Source: Atopsyche davidsoni
Lineage: Eukaryota; Arthropoda; Insecta; Trichoptera; Hydrobiosidae
Direction: 5' to 3'
DNA: 64,000 nucleotides
NCBI GenBank assembly: GCA_022113835.1
Contig: JAILWY010000024.1
Location: 2,360,501-2,424,500, forward strand
The notes under the pieces were generated by a model. It did no database searches and was not told where the DNA came from. It saw nothing but the letters and a program-made list of their open reading frames with translations. Shown in pieces: positions 46,801 to 60,555 of this stretch; position 1 is the stretch's first letter, and each line of letters opens with the position of its first letter. The position numbers were made by a program, and so were the translations under genes.

Positions 46801-49800
46801 ACCTCGTGTCATTCACCCCGTGATTATTCACCAGATCTAACCAGTTATGCCCCAATGACAACGATCCGGCAGTGTAGGAACATCTCCAAGATACCCCTCG
46901 AGTGACCTTGCGAACGTCGCTTGCAAGCAAATCACGTACAGCATACTAAGTAACGCTAAAGACACACAACGGCTCCCATGAGTTATTGGCTATTCAATTA
47001 TGCACGCAACAAGATAGGCAACACGTAAACTGTTCATAGACTCCGTGAACTCTCTGGGCTAATTATACTGTTAAGAAGTGAAGATTGCTGATTGTGGTTG
47101 ATTAATATTTTCTGGTGGATCTTCCATCTCGAATAATCATCAAACAAAGAGTCTTTGACCTCATTAAGACCAAAATTCACAAAATGAGAGAAAACCCAAA
47201 GTTTAAGTTTGGATAAGTTTAGTTGTTTAGTTTAGTTTTTAAGTTTAAGTCACTAGAAAAATCGATAGTAGATACATTAGTATTTTGTAACAATGATATT
47301 TAATAATTTTTTGTGCAGTTTTTTTAATGATTATGTGTAAATACAATAAGGCAAGCTGGGCTTTTGGATTCAAAGTGAAATATTTCCAATGATCTAGTGT
47401 AATTTTTTTTAATTTTTATCTTTAAACAATTAGAATAATAAATGAAATTTTTAGTAGTTTCAATAAATATTCTATGGAAGCACATATAACTAAATAGACG
47501 AATAAAGCACTAATAAAATTGTATAACAGAAAATTATTTGATTTTATAAATATTTTATTAAATAATAGCACGTATTTCATTGATAAATTAGAAAATTAGT
47601 CTGTATATGTTAATATGCCATTTTATGAAGCAACCGGTTTCACCAAACTGTTTTCTGCCTATTTATTCCAATCAAGTACTTTCTGCTAAAACCAAAAATG
47701 ATATTCATTTCTCTTGAGAAATTTGCATAATGCGTGTACCCGAATAATTAAAAAAAAAAAAACCAAACTATGCACATTCCCACAGTATTCAAAACCAGAA
47801 AAATTATATGGGAAAGAATGAAACATTAATCTTGCACAAAATAACTGTTGCGCGAGTACGCACGCCATTTAGACTCCACGTGATGTTTGATAATACATGC
47901 AAGTGTTATTTATTTTTTTTTTTTTTAAATATGATTGATAACAGGACCAGATGGGAGCTTGGAAATATTGAAGAAAAAAAATAAACAACATTAAAATAAC
48001 TTGGGCGTATGTTCAACAGATGGTTGAGGAATGTGAGGAATATCATTACTTTATGTCATAATTCATTAAATTGGCAGACGTGTGGAGCAAGTTCACATAA
48101 CGGTTTTTTTAATCTTATTTCATGTCTGTCTATAAAGTGATTACCAAAATTAAAATTTTGAGCTGCATGTAATTGCATATGGTAGAGCGGCTTTTTTGTT
48201 TAACTGAATGCTCTCAAATAGTCATGGTGGATATCATTTTCAGCAAGTCATATGAATGTCATGGTGATTATTTCAAGGTCGCCAAATTGGATATAGATAA
48301 TACCATTTCAATGTTCTCATCTGAGATATTACTAAAACTATCACAAAATATAATCAGACATTCATTTGTCAATTTATCGCTGTTCATTTGGTAAGGAGAG
48401 GGAAAACTCTGATCAGCCCAATTGGATATATAGGTTCAAATCCACCAGCTTTGAAGGATGCTATCTAAATTTTTATATTTTCTGACTAACAAGGACATTC
48501 AACAGAATTTTTTATACTGTTTTATACTTGTTATTTCTGATGAATCAATTTTCTAAATATAGGTCACGGCTTTACGCGTTATCTTTTTCATGGCATGCTA
48601 CACCTAATTAGTAATGTTTTTTTTACTTTCTGCTATTAGTCAGTCTCGCATGTCATAACAGACGGGGTTGTGGTTAGCAGATAGCCGTCAGACTAGACAA
48701 CTGCGCTCCATTCATAACTAAGCTACAATAGTAGTACCTTGATAACAGTGCCACTGTATCGCGCTCGCAATCAGCTGCTTATAATGGATGACATTAACAT
48801 AAAAAATATTGAAATTGTACCGATTTATATTAATCATTATGTTATGCACATAACCTTTTGATGAAAATGTACTATCAAAAAAATTACACACAATATCAGA
48901 GTAGCGAAAATGAATATGTAGATTACTAGCAATCTCCAAACAATTGTGTTTTCAGTATGAGTCTTTCAATTAGTTATCATGAAAAATAATGATTCAGAGA
49001 ATTGTCCAATCATCGTTTCCCGTGACAACTCATTTCTCACTGGTAAACAAAAATATCTGCAAATTGTGACAATAGTTTTTTCAGGGAACATGAATCTAAA
49101 TTTTTTTTATGCTTTATATCAGTAGAAGAAGCAACACAGACAGTTCTTGAGAAGACTCAGTCAACCGTATCTACAAACGCCTCAAGTATCAGCAGTGAGA
49201 TAAGCCGCCTTGCAGTCTAATAGTCGGGTAATCATGGGGAACTAGGTCTAAGCCAGGTTTTTTTCAATAAATTGTCCAAATATTTAAAGGAAAGAATTAC
49301 TTTTTGAATAAAAAAAACAATTTCAAAAAAGGGCTTTATGAGATTTCCCTTCACGGAATGAGGCAATTCCATAGATATATTCAGCAAGATCGATAGCAGC
49401 ATTGCTATAGGTTACATACATATACGAGTATATTATTATATAAGTATGTCTTCCACTTAAATATAAAAAATGTATTTATTATAAGACACGAAGGTTATAA
49501 ATGATCCAAGTCAGTGGCAGTTAATTTAAACAGCTCGTTATTAAATCGTTGTATGTAATTTTCTAGGAATATCTTTAACCGTTTACATTTCAATTGGAAT
49601 AGATGTACAAGTCTGACGCTGCAGGAGTGAACCAATAAGCCATGTTGTAATCTCAATCAATTGTATAATTGCCGCAATTACGCTTCTAACATTTCACGAC
49701 TTTTTAATTGCAACTCTCGTTAAGCTCAAGGACCGCTAGTTTTTTAGAAATGCTGAGTGTTTCATACTGTCCATATTCTGGTAAAAATATAACATAAATT

Positions 49801-52800
49801 AGGCCGAGCACGGAGATGGACTCATCGGGGCTGTGTGTATTGGTTGGTGGAGGACTTACTTCCATCCCGTGGAGTAGCGAGAAAAGAGCCAAATCTCGTT
49901 GCTGTGCGGCCGGAAGCAGTGGCACCTCTTCCGCGCCCTCTGGCAGTTGCAAGGTCGCTGCAACAAAAGAAAACAATGATTTGAAATACAACTTCGGTAG
50001 CAGAGCAAACCCACCTACAACAATTTGTTTGATTCGAGTAGTGGACTTCGGAAACATCAGATCCTTTTTAAAATTATAGTTTCCGCTTAAACAGTGACTG
50101 GAGTTATGTAACTTTCCAGAATTACGTGTGCCACTCAACGCACAGCAATCCCCGTGGAGATTTTTACAATTTAGAGTAAAACAGGTTTCCTGCTATCCAT
50201 AGTAGCATTTGTGTACACACTTAGTGGAACAAGTGTGAGGCAATTTGTATTATAATTATAAACCGACACCCACCCACTCAATTCTGTGCCACAACACCCC
50301 AGGTAATATGAATTTTCTACCTGTTTTAATACTTTATTATAAAGTTATTACAACTTAATAACCGAGCATATGATAAGTATACGATGCTTAAATTAAAGAT
50401 GATTTTGGATTCACTATTATTTTACTACTGAATGGTATAAAAAATATTTTAAATGCAGTAAATAAGATAGCTTATTTTTTAAGAGCTAAGAATTTATTCC
50501 ATTTACTATATGTGACTTTATAAATGTTAAAAACGAAATTCAGATACATTTTATTACGGTAATAAATTTACTATTGTACACAAATTTATTCTAAAATAAT
50601 ATCAAAAACACGCAAAAAAAAAATATAAATTAAAATATATCCAAATTTAGGCAAATTTAGAAAATATAATAATTTTCAAGCATGAATAAAAATATATACA
50701 GATTTATTTAAGAGTTCAATTTAATTTTATTGGTGCTGTATCACCCATCTAAGCATTCTTTCGACAGGAATAACATTTTCATCAGGAAAAAAAACATACT
50801 GGCCATTGCAAAAAATCTCAAAAAGAGATCTCCATCAAAAATGTCGTTTGAATCTCTCTACCATCAAAATGCGTTTCGTTCTACCATAAGAATAAACATT
50901 TTTTTTATTGACTTAAATAAACAACAGCAACTACAATTGTACAATCAAACGAAAGGGAACTGTCTGATAAAAAAAATGAATAACCCTTCTACAAATCTAA
51001 CAAACCGGAGAAGTTTGAAATAAAACAGTAAAGTGTGCAGGCGCCCGACCCAGCCGGGAGGTGAGCGCTGCTATCTGTTACGTTCTCGCACATGAATGCT
51101 CCCTTTGATAACTCCTGCTATCTCCTTTTAATGGCCCATTCTGCTACCACTGAGCTCTGACCTGTGAACCGAAGCTACATTTTTACGGCCGATTCACAAA
51201 GGAGTCAAAGATAAATTGAATTCTGAATGAAAATGTACCACCGCAAGTGTAAGAACAGGGCTCGGCTTGCCACCCTCTCCAATACCCATAGGGGTCACAT
51301 TTCTTATTTACAAAATACGATTTAAAACTTGGACATATTTCAAGTATGAACTATATAATTAATGGAAAGTCTTCCCCTAATTAACTAAATAAATCCACCA
51401 ATTACCCCCATGAACTTCCATAAAATCCATGAAGCGTCTATTTAAAGATTTGGATTGACGGGGAGACTTGTGGCCTCAATCCGAAAGAGAGTATCAAGGG
51501 CTGCAATTGCGGCTTCCAATCAGATCAGGCTTGAATAAAAAAAACCTATATAATTAAGCATCCTCCATAAGTAGCAAGCTTCCTGGATTCCACTTGTCTC
51601 AAGCCACCAGCCTCTAGGCTTCAAGATGGTAAATGCACAAAAAATTGCAATTTTACTCAAACATTTCAACAAGAACAAATATTTTCACTATCAACTTTTC
51701 TATGGCTTTTTTTTTCAAAGTTTAAAACTGTTATGGAGTCATGATTAATATTATAATATGCAATATTTTAATAGAAAAAAAATGCATTATATAATGTGAA
51801 AAACAATGATAACAGTGATTATAAATCTACAACTAATATTTGTTGTTCCAGGGAAAAATGACGATGTATTTATAAATGGTTTGTCGTTTTATTACAAATA
51901 GTGAGAATTATTTGCTTTCTTTAGGATAAAAAACTACAATTCACTCTCTCTCACTATGAGACTTCATGAGATTTTTAAAAATTAATGGGGTATTTTTATA
52001 GTATTTAAATTTGGCTTGTTTCCCCAGTGAATATTCATCACTGAGCTATAAAATAATAATGCATTGAACCCATTATGTACTCGGATACAAATCACTCGGA
52101 TTGATATCAACTGATTGCTGCCCGCAGGCATCCTGTCCCCGTGCACGGCGTCATTGCCTTTGTCTCATTATTCAATTGATTTTTATAAAAGTCTTCGGCC
52201 AGTGAGGTGATTGAGGGGAAGTGAACTCCCCGCACGCGATGCTACCTTTCCTCACAGTGTTAAATGAAATTCTATACTATCAAAACTATATTGTCTTGGT
52301 ACATTCAATTACAGATATATTATTTCTTCCATTGCTTTTTTAAAGTATATTTCACTAGAATCTGTTAAGTTAAAGAGAAAATTTTCTACCTTCAAATCAA
52401 GGTCCATGACGAGGTGCTTCCCAAAGGAAGTCCCACCCGTCTTCTGTATGTGCAGGAAGACCATGACGTCGTGGGCGTCCATATCGAACTGGAAGTCCTC
52501 GTGCAGGACCTCGTCATAGCTGAGTCCCGGCTTGGCCAGCGTGCTGGGCAGCGGGCGACCGATGTTGTCTTGGAAGCCAGCCAGAGATGCGTCCGCGAAG
52601 CGATCTCGCACGGACAGCGCGCATACCTGGCAAAACAAGGCACATTATAAGCGTATTCATTTTCCTTAATAACAATTGGTCAAAACATATGTGAAGTTAA
52701 AATAAATAACCACTGAACATATATTTAAATATAATATAATCAAAAAAAATAATTATTTAGCTCCTTCGAATAGAAAAAGTCAAAACTGTTATTTTATTTT

Positions 52801-55059
52801 CATTTGAACACATTTAACAATAAGTATAAACATAAATCAAGAGGAATATTATTGTCAAACATTATCAACCTGGTTATCTTTGACAATATTATTATTGTCA
52901 TTCTTATCTTGAATGAAAACAATGAAGATTTTCTGACTACACTTAAATCCATAGCTACTAAGATATAAAAATATAATTCAAGCAGTAAAGATAACACAAA
53001 TGTTACAAAACTGTCCTCTTGAAATTACTGACTCGAAGAAAATGAAATTCCTTCCGAAATTCCTAATTAAAATCTGTAATTGCACAAATATTTTTAAGAA
53101 CTAAATTTATAGCAAAAAGACAAAAACAAAATCTGGAGACTTTTTTAAAAGTAAACAGTATAAAAAGGATTTTCTGGTAATATTTCAAATTTAATTGCAA
53201 CTAAAGAAAGGCTCATGAGATAAGAGCTTAGGTGACATGGAAGTCAGGCCCATCGTGAGATTTAGAGACAGGGTCTTTGAGACGCTGAAAGAAGTTTAAG
53301 GCCCTTTAGTCCCTTAGACATTTGGACCCGGTCCTTTGATACTCTTTTAAGGAATGAGATCACTAGCCTTCTTGTAAAACCATGGTAGCTAAAAAGACAC
53401 CTGACTGGAATTGAATAAGCATCAACCTCAACTATGAACCACGTAACCATTTATTGTGATAGCATTTGAAAGGTAGATGTACTTATTTGACTTTATTCAA
53501 GGTTGAATGAATTACGAAGAAAATAGTTTGTCTATTTGATCATTTTTATAATCCTTCTTTGTTATGTTGTGCAAGGACTTTTTAGACATCTATTCACACC
53601 TGAATATCATAATTAATTTTTAAGCTTTATTTCAAATATCTATTATATAAAAATATTTTCAATCCTAAGCTAAACAAAATTCCACTCAATTGTGAACATC
53701 TGCGAATCTTAGCAAATAATATACAATTTAACATTTCAACATTAAATATATCAATATATATCTCTATCTATGATATTATGGCGAGAATGACTTAGAGAAA
53801 AATTGTAAAAATAAGAGCTTTTAATACTGATTGGACAAACATGTTAAAAGATACTTGTTGAACAATAAATTGAACATAAAGCAAAATTTCTCATAAATTA
53901 TAATATATATATATATGCAATACATGATATGCAATTCATAAATGCAATGCAATGCACTGCATGCCCAAAAAATATATTCCTACAAATTGAAAAAAAAAAT
54001 GTGTGTGTGTTATTTTATGTTTTAATTTCATCAAGCCAAGAAAAGTAAACACTCAATAAAGATATTGGAAAGAGTCCTTGATTTATTACAAAAAAGGATG
54101 GAGAATGGTAATGTTATACTTATAGTGCATAATAAAATAGTTATTGTACACTATGAATAATTTTATCGAAATGCGTTCAAGCTGTTATTTTATTCACTGT
54201 AAATAACGCATATACCGATACAAACGATAATCACCAAAGGGAAACATCGTTTTCGTTACAATTTGTTTATTATGAGCGATATATAAAATTGATGCTTTAA
54301 GAAACAAAGTACATGTTTAAAACACGGCATTGTCTTGTGCTTTACACGCCTACTGTACACAAATTCAATTAATGTAAACATTTAACGTGAAGTGGATATT
54401 GGTTGATAAAGCTTACCCTAGTTTGCCGTTATACTAAATTGAAATATAGGTATGGCCCAACAATCGACGATTTGCACAATTTAAGAGTCCTCAATAATCC
54501 AATCGCTATTTTTACGAATAATTCGTAAATGATAAGCACGTTAAATATTCCAAGGTAATTTCAGGCGTTTATCTACATCTGCTCTAAGATCGATGTATCA
54601 AAGTGTATCAATGTATATTTTAATTATCGTAAATATTCGTATTGACATATAAAATGTTATATACTGACATTATTTCTTACAAATTGAAACAGTGTGAAAT
54701 TGTTGACTTCGGTTTTCAGACGGGAAGACTGAAAATACGTAAGTAAACATAACGTAAACAATCAAAACAAACGATATCGCGAGGACATTCCCGAGAGAAA
54801 GTCTGCGTTTCTTCATGTTCACCGCGAATAATTCAAGTTAGTTAACATGCACGTTAGACTATAGACTGACCTGATCGGGACAGAAATATCCGAAGGCGAC
54901 TATGCCGAATATGCTGAGGGACAAGCAAAAAAAAGCAATCCGCCTGAGTCTCGGTCGAGGCTCCATTTTCTTAATCTCGTACACCCCGCTGGGCAGCAGC
55001 AGCGCGAAGTCACTATCTACCTGAACGGACACACTTTTCTGCATTTCGGCCGAAGGCAT
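38570..55059 (-). CDS. Hs6st: Heparan-sulfate 6-O-sulfotransferase
   Basis: Golgi type II membrane enzyme that moves sulfate from PAPS to the 6-O position of glucosamine in heparan sulfate; in Drosophila it supports FGF signalling and tracheal growth (family knowledge). Eight exons on the minus strand join in phase with GT-AG introns: 55059-54871, 52626-52390, 49957-49860, 41176-41051, 40284-40202, 39851-39610, 39276-39092 and 38714-38570, giving 434 residues, a usual length. Seen in order: cytosolic Arg/Lys patch, one membrane segment at about 41-59, the 5'-phosphosulfate-binding loop FLHIQKTGGTSFGKH at about 120-134, the Cys-rich RPCNCQ...CHC stretch, the 3'-phosphate-binding RRYFYITLLREPVSRYLSE at about 203-221, CYEG, and FFGLTEYQ. 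NST and NVT sequons are present. An in-frame TGA lies just before the ATG, so the start is fixed. Intron 3 is 8.7 kb. Confidence 0.97.
39092..39276 (-). CDS. Hs6st: Hs6st coding exon 7
   Basis: Preceded by GTTTCGCAG, followed by GTAGCA. Encodes FEETFNLRFALPFSQHN and LNALDMELYEFAKHLMFS. Confidence 0.96.
39610..39851 (-). CDS. Hs6st: Hs6st coding exon 6
   Basis: Preceded by TCGTTGCCAG, followed by GTGTGT. Encodes CYEGESW, the ANRQTRMLADLALVGCYNST segment and MAFFGLTEYQK. Confidence 0.96.
40202..40284 (-). CDS. Hs6st: Hs6st coding exon 5
   Basis: 83 bp between TTGATTGCAG and GTACGT. Encodes YLSEYRHVKRGATWKGARHW and CQGRTAT. Confidence 0.95.
41051..41176 (-). CDS. Hs6st: Hs6st coding exon 4 (3'-phosphate site)
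   Basis: Preceded by TTTTTTTCAG, followed by GTATTT. Encodes CGLHADFTELTSCV and RRYFYITLLREPVS. Confidence 0.96.
42984..43271 (-). other. Unrecognised open frame inside Hs6st intron 3
   Basis: A 95-codon minus-strand frame, GC-richer than its intron, containing MDDFLSKQWSRLQLWRQSLG and VHGRFTLRMHHQDTDLCAL. It looks more protein-like than its neighbours, and has an internal CTTTCAG-GTGGCG that could act as an acceptor. I do not recognise a family. It is not required by Hs6st. It could be a decayed element, a retrocopy piece or an exon of a nested gene. Confidence 0.3.
43819..43845. repeat. (TA)n microsatellite in Hs6st intron 3
   Basis: About 13 TA units following a poly-A run. Confidence 0.85.
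49860..49957 (-). CDS. Hs6st: Hs6st coding exon 3 (Cys-rich block)
   Basis: 98 bp between TTTTGTTGCAG and GTAAGT. Encodes RPCNCQRARKRCHCFRPH and EIWLFSRYSTGW. It is easy to miss because the correct frame is closed on both sides; a longer open frame on the same strand reads a different protein. Confidence 0.95.
52390..52626 (-). CDS. Hs6st: Hs6st coding exon 2 (5'-PAPS loop)
   Basis: Preceded by TTTTGCCAG, followed by GTAGAA, 79 codons, phase 0 at both ends. Holds FLHIQKTGGTSFGKHLV, the nucleotide-binding loop. Confidence 0.95.
54871..55059 (-). CDS. Hs6st: Hs6st coding exon 1 (signal anchor)
   Basis: 63 codons from ATG at 55059. Encodes KKMEPRPRLRR followed by the membrane segment IAFFCLSLSIFGIVAFGYF; ends GATCAG before GTCAGT, phase 0. 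Confidence 0.9.
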
Positions 55060-57379
55060 GTTTCATCTTCGACGATGAAATAATTCACGAGAATCACAAT
55101 ATTGTCACCCACTGTCGCGGTCTACGAGCGTCTCGCACCTCCGGGAGGCCATATTTGATAATGAGGCGGTGTTGCTATCCCGACACCGAATAATTCCCGT
55201 ATAGTACTCACCTATCACGAAGTGTTTTTTCCCCTACTTCTTTATGATAAGTCTTGAAAAAAATAATATCTAATTCAATAAATGTTGCACAGTTTTGCTA
55301 TATAATTATTACAACTAAATAATAACTCACAAACCATTTCTAAATAAATTATTTGTGTTTAAAAAAATTATCTTTAACTCATTATTAATAGTCAAGTTTT
55401 AATGTCAATACGCATTTACTTATTAATTAAATTAAATATAGAATCTTTTATTGTTCACTCTTAGCTTATATTTTCCTTAAGCCGTGCTAAAGATTTTTGC
55501 GTATATGGCAACACCAAAAAGTATTATGTAGCAAGTGTTACATTCTAGTGGGTTTAACAAGAAACTTGTAAATATCCAATCCTCAAACCAAATAGTATAT
55601 TACTTACCAATTACACTAACAGATGTCGCCTAAAAAATAATTTTACCCCAAACACAAAGCAAAAAGTATCGAATATCCTTTTATTGCAAGTTTTCATGAA
55701 TAACTATGATGTGCACCTTCAAAAGGCGTTGGTTTCTTACTTTTCAGTGCCCGCAATAAATCGAACCGGTACGAGGTAATGTCATTGACCTGACCCATTG
55801 GCTTGTGACAGCCCCTGGAAGTGCAGGTGGCCGAATAATCTAGACAGCAGGAAATGTCCCATATCCTGTTACCTCTCATTCATGCAGCTTTATGCTACCT
55901 CACTCTATATCAAATTGTATAGAAACTTCATCGCTAGATTTCCAAATAAGGTTTCTCAAGCTAGCAGTATCAAATTCATCTTTATGTGCTGTAATTTATA
56001 TGCTTACAAGCACTTCCTGTTTCGATACTATGCATGGGATTATTTTTTGTAAAAAAAAGTATGCGACATACTTTCTTTCATAGATGACAATTGCTCGATT
56101 TATAACAAATAAGCTATATTATATATATCCAATGTTTACAAAGACTAGTTTATTTATAAGAAAAAGAATGGGAACTAGCATGCCACCTTGCGGGAGACCA
56201 TACCGAAAAGGAGAAGAGAAAGACACAAATGAAATAAAATCTCGTAACATCTATTGAATGCTTTATTTAGCTATCAACATGTATTTCCCACTATTCGGAT
56301 CTGAACCTATGAAAAACCACTCGCTAATATTCATCAAAAGCATAGGCCAGAGTCGGGGCCCGCGTCCGCCTGCCGCCGGACTCAAACTGTACAAGTACCA
56401 GTGGGCGCACGCCTCGTGCTCTTCACATAACAACACAGGAACTCAACAATCAAACTATATCTCACAATGTCCCGGATTCATCCCAATTTTGTACAAAAAG
56501 TTACATAGATTTGTTTTTTTTTTATTTTAAAAAATCTCTGTGAAAAAGTTTCAGAATACATAAAATAGAAACAAGTGTCGCTAACGTCTCTTCACCACAA
56601 ACTCGATCAATTGAAAACCAATCACAATTCATTCTCGAAATCGGAATATAAATTTATTACAAGGTACCATTTTCGGCAGTTCAACACTTCCATTGACCTT
56701 GACATATAGACCTTGCAATGAAGACCGCATTTTTGAAAAAAAAAACATGCATAACCCACATGCTTTTATTTAAGAGGATATGGTTAACTTGAAATCATGA
56801 GCATTTTTGTTAGGATGCTCATGTTTGCGGCAAAAATATATTGACAGTGTGGGTTTTGTTCTTTCACTGCAGCGTCGTTCAATGGCAAGTATGTCATTTT
56901 AATATGTGAGAATATTGAAAATTACAAAAAATTTATCTGTACATAAAAAATAATACATAGTATGTTTACAAATGTGATTGGTAGCATTATTATACACACC
57001 CGCCATAAGTAGTAGTATCACTTTAGGTCCACTTCTTCTACTTTATATATTCTCAAGAAAATCTATTTGATTTTTGCCTCGAGAGACCCCACGCTAGGCC
57101 AATAACAATATCAATATCATTGTACAGATTATTTAAATACATCAAATAAAATATTAGCAGAAGATATTAGCATGCCTGCTACGGCGTAAATAGTTTTAGA
57201 AATTTTTAAATACTGTCAAAACAACACAGTATCGTAAGCAATTTTCAGCTTAATGCTCTTGAAATATTTATACGTAACCAGAGTATAAAGAAAAAAACAG
57301 AATTGAATTTTACAGATTGTGTTAAGATATATTTGGTTTAGCTCTACAATATTCAATCACCTGTTGACTCCTCAGGGCA

Positions 57380-57457
57380 AGATTCACAGCATAGCAGTAT
57401 CGAACCTTCACCTCCTAGGTGTAAATCCGCAGTTCTTACCACTACACTGCCAAGCCA
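57380..57457 (-). repeat. tRNA-derived SINE head
   Basis: On the minus strand: A-box-like TGGCAGTGTAGTGGTAAGA at about 57452-57434 and B box GGTTCGATACT at 57407-57397, at tRNA-like spacing. The acceptor ends do not pair, so this is a SINE head rather than a working tRNA gene. Confidence 0.55.
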
Positions 57458-58309
57458 TTAAGATATGAATTTGCACCCTGACGCTTTTACCTCTAAACTA
57501 ATCCCAAAGAATGTAGACTTAAACCACACTCTTTATACACTTTTTTATTGTTAATTTACACAAATCAGTACACTGAACACTGTATACTAAAACCAAATAG
57601 TAATTTACTACAAAAATGTTAGAAAACAAGAGAAAGCGTTGTGAATTTTCAATGGCAATTTATCCGAGGAACCTAGCGCGGGATCGAGTCAGTCGAGTCA
57701 GTTTAAAACAGATGTAAAATAAACTCAGCTGATAGAAATATTTCATAAAAATTTTGTAGAAAAAATATCAAATACAATCTAGAAATATCTTATGTCACCG
57801 TACCTTTTGTGGAGACAAAGAAATCACATTAATTACATTACATGATACATTTCACTAGTACACAACTGTCCATCAATTATAAAATTCAATTTAAAACATT
57901 TTCATTAGGCTAGCAGATATATTTACAGATGTATAAAAAGAAATGCATTTACCGATCAAACAGACCCTTGCACGTTCTCTCCCCTGCCATATTTCAATCT
58001 TAAGTATAACAATATGATAATGATGCCATTTTGAACATTTATTAATAAAGCATTGAAATACTTCAAAACAAATACTTCAAGACGGCAGCACCACGCGTCG
58101 GTGGTAAATTAAATATTAATGTTTGCGGCAAATACATGCACTGGTCTGTCAGAATGCAAATATCAAAAATAGTTTACGATACAAAAAAAAGCAACCTGGT
58201 CCCACAACATTATAATGATTTAGAAATTTAAATTTTAAAATGAAACTCATTATTTTATTACAGATTTTACAGGCGATCATATATGCTTACAAACATTTAA
58301 TTTAAATTA

Positions 58310-58500
58310 TGGCTTATTCTGGAGATAAATAAAATAATTTTGTGATTTTTTCCACATGTTAAATTTTGTTGGCGACCAGATTATCTGCATTAGCAAAACT
58401 GGTCACCAATAAAATTAAAAAATGTGGAAAAATCCGAAAAGTATTTTATTAAAAATATTAAAATGGAATTCCACCATTACTCTGTCAAAAATATTAGATA
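58310..58500. repeat. Second, decayed member of the Penelope-like foldback family
   Basis: Left arm TTTTTTCCACATGTTAAATT then GGCGACCAG; right arm CTGGTCACCAATAAAATT then AATGTGGAAAAAT; loop about 15-20 bp. Followed by AATATTAAAATGGAATTCCA, the same flank as at 14655-14680. The ribozyme-like boxes are eroded (AGCAAAACTGGTCAC in place of GGCGAAACCGGTCAC). Confidence 0.6.
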
Positions 58501-60555
58501 TTAAAAAAATTATTGTATGTATTTCAAACGCCCCTTTCTCAACTTGCGTGTTATCTGCATCCTTTGCAAACAATACTGGATGCCTTTGTAAGTCAAGAAA
58601 AATGTGTTAAAAATAATTATATACTGCAAGAATAACATGCTTGAACGCCAAAATAAATTAAATATGTACTTAAAATGTTTGTAAGCACATTTGGATCACC
58701 ATTTATAAATAACAAATTAAAAACCACAAGACATTGTTCAATGCACATTTGCGATTTCCACAGACATGAAAATAAAAACTAACGGAAGTTTTCAAGCTAC
58801 GAGAAAGAGTTTCCAAATCGTTTGAAGAAGCACTTTTAATGACAGATAATGTAAAAGTAAGGATATATCTTACTAATCTGTTAAATCTTGACATATACGG
58901 AAAGCATAAGACGACTAAATGTAAAGATAATTTTGAAACAAATATGATAAGCATATGGCGTGATACCGTTCAAAGTGTGAATCAATACAACCGCTCTGCT
59001 TTTAATTGTTACTATGTGCCTGGAATTTACTTAGTAATTAGCAATTATGATTATATTCTCGGTAAACTCAAACTGGGTGGACCATATTACATAAGTTTGG
59101 AATTCATCTGTGGATTGATCAAGAGTTAAGAGTCGAAAATCGTAACCACTGATCCAACCGTCAGAAGTGGGGAAATACCCTCTCTCTGTGAACGACTGAA
59201 AGTTTATTAAATGTTGACTAGATGCAACATACTGATTATCTTATGAAACTGAAACTTGCACAAAATCAAGTTCGATTTTACGGGCAAAGCAAATATATTT
59301 GAACAGCAATCAAATATTGAACATTTGAAATTCAGCACATATTAAAATTAAATTATGGAGTATTTAGTTACAATGATTCATACTTCAAATAATGTTTTCA
59401 TAAAGTTACAGTCGTGTCCGAGACAACGGTTCATAGCTGCCGATGACTACGCCGAACCAAGCAATAATAAAGTCAACATAGCAGTAGTTATAGCTTTAGT
59501 ATATGTCAGACGATTATCTCAAAAAAATTCTGTCAAATCAAGGCATGATACTTGATTAAAACTCTATAAACTAAAAGTAACTTATTATAACGCCCAAATG
59601 AGAGACCTGCTATCATCTCTGAGCCTCAAACACATTTTTTTATTTAGTAAAATATAAATTTTACATTACTTCTCACGTTGAATGTTTTAATAAAATTTGT
59701 TTCAGAAATAAAATTTATTGTTTCTTTGTCATTCTACATTATTCTAAAGCTTTTTTTTTTAGGGTCAAGAGTTGTTAAACAGGTATCCGTTTTTGAGCAT
59801 TACAGAGTGCTTTGAGCTCATTTATAAAAACAAGAAGAATTAAATAACTCCGTGTTATTAGCTTCAGGAATTACAATAGAATACCCAGAACTAAATATAA
59901 CATGCTCTTGTACAGAATTTTAGAATAAATACACAATTGAATAACATCCATGATTTATGACCGACAGTTGATAGTAAAAAATAAACAGCTTCTCCGACTC
60001 GTAGTAATCATAACAATGCAGAAAATTGTAAATTTAAAATCGTACAACTCGTTAATAGCTTTTGTCTCCACATAAGGCTCATTTCTTTTATTCCAGTTGG
60101 AAATTAAAAAAAAGAAGAAGTAACAGATTGACGACTCCTCAAACAAAATATTGAATGCGAAACGATAACGAGTGGAGGGGGAACGAGCATTTGTACAGAG
60201 TATAATAATTTTTCACAAGAGGCTAAAGAAAAACAGTGTTTGCAGATTTCACGAATTTGGAAATGTGATTCAAAACACTTGTTTGTAGGAGACGTCAAAA
60301 TAGAAAATTGAGTAAAAACAATTTCGTTAAGATGCAAGTCCGTGGTGAAACTGAAAAGAGTAGCACAACTTTCGCAGGTATAATATTTACGCTAATGCAT
60401 TTTCAGGTGACTGTAATAATGCAAGAGTATAGGTAAATTTCAATCTTGTCCGAAAATTCAAGCTACGCGGAGACACGGTGTTGCATCTTAAGCAGAGTTA
60501 ACATTTGATCGACAATGTACAATAGGACAATTTAGTTTTTTCACAGTATATTTTC

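Larger units (their letters stand above)
55060..60540. other. Intergenic region between Hs6st start and Ythdf 3' end
   Basis: The first ~100 bp left of the Ythdf side cannot be delimited; bases 55060-55150 are GC-richer and are likely Hs6st 5' UTR and promoter, without a clear TATA box. The rest is AT-rich with a SINE head (57380), a decayed foldback (58310) and short random open frames only. Confidence 0.5.

Noticed and set aside
47620..47660. Minus-strand GGTGAAACCGGTTG, like box 2 of the hammerhead motif
   Set aside because: No box 1, no helix II and no foldback around it; too little to call.
48405..48455. GGTTCAAATCC B-box-like word suggesting a tRNA or SINE
   Set aside because: No A box at proper distance and no cloverleaf; a similar lone word near 40830 has the same problem.
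60460..60490. GCGGAGACACGGTGTTGC, resembling the CGGAGACATCTGC element ends; also TGTCTCCGTGTACAAACGCG at 61924
   Set aside because: The core differs (GAGACAC) and the two do not form an element with matching ends and boundaries.
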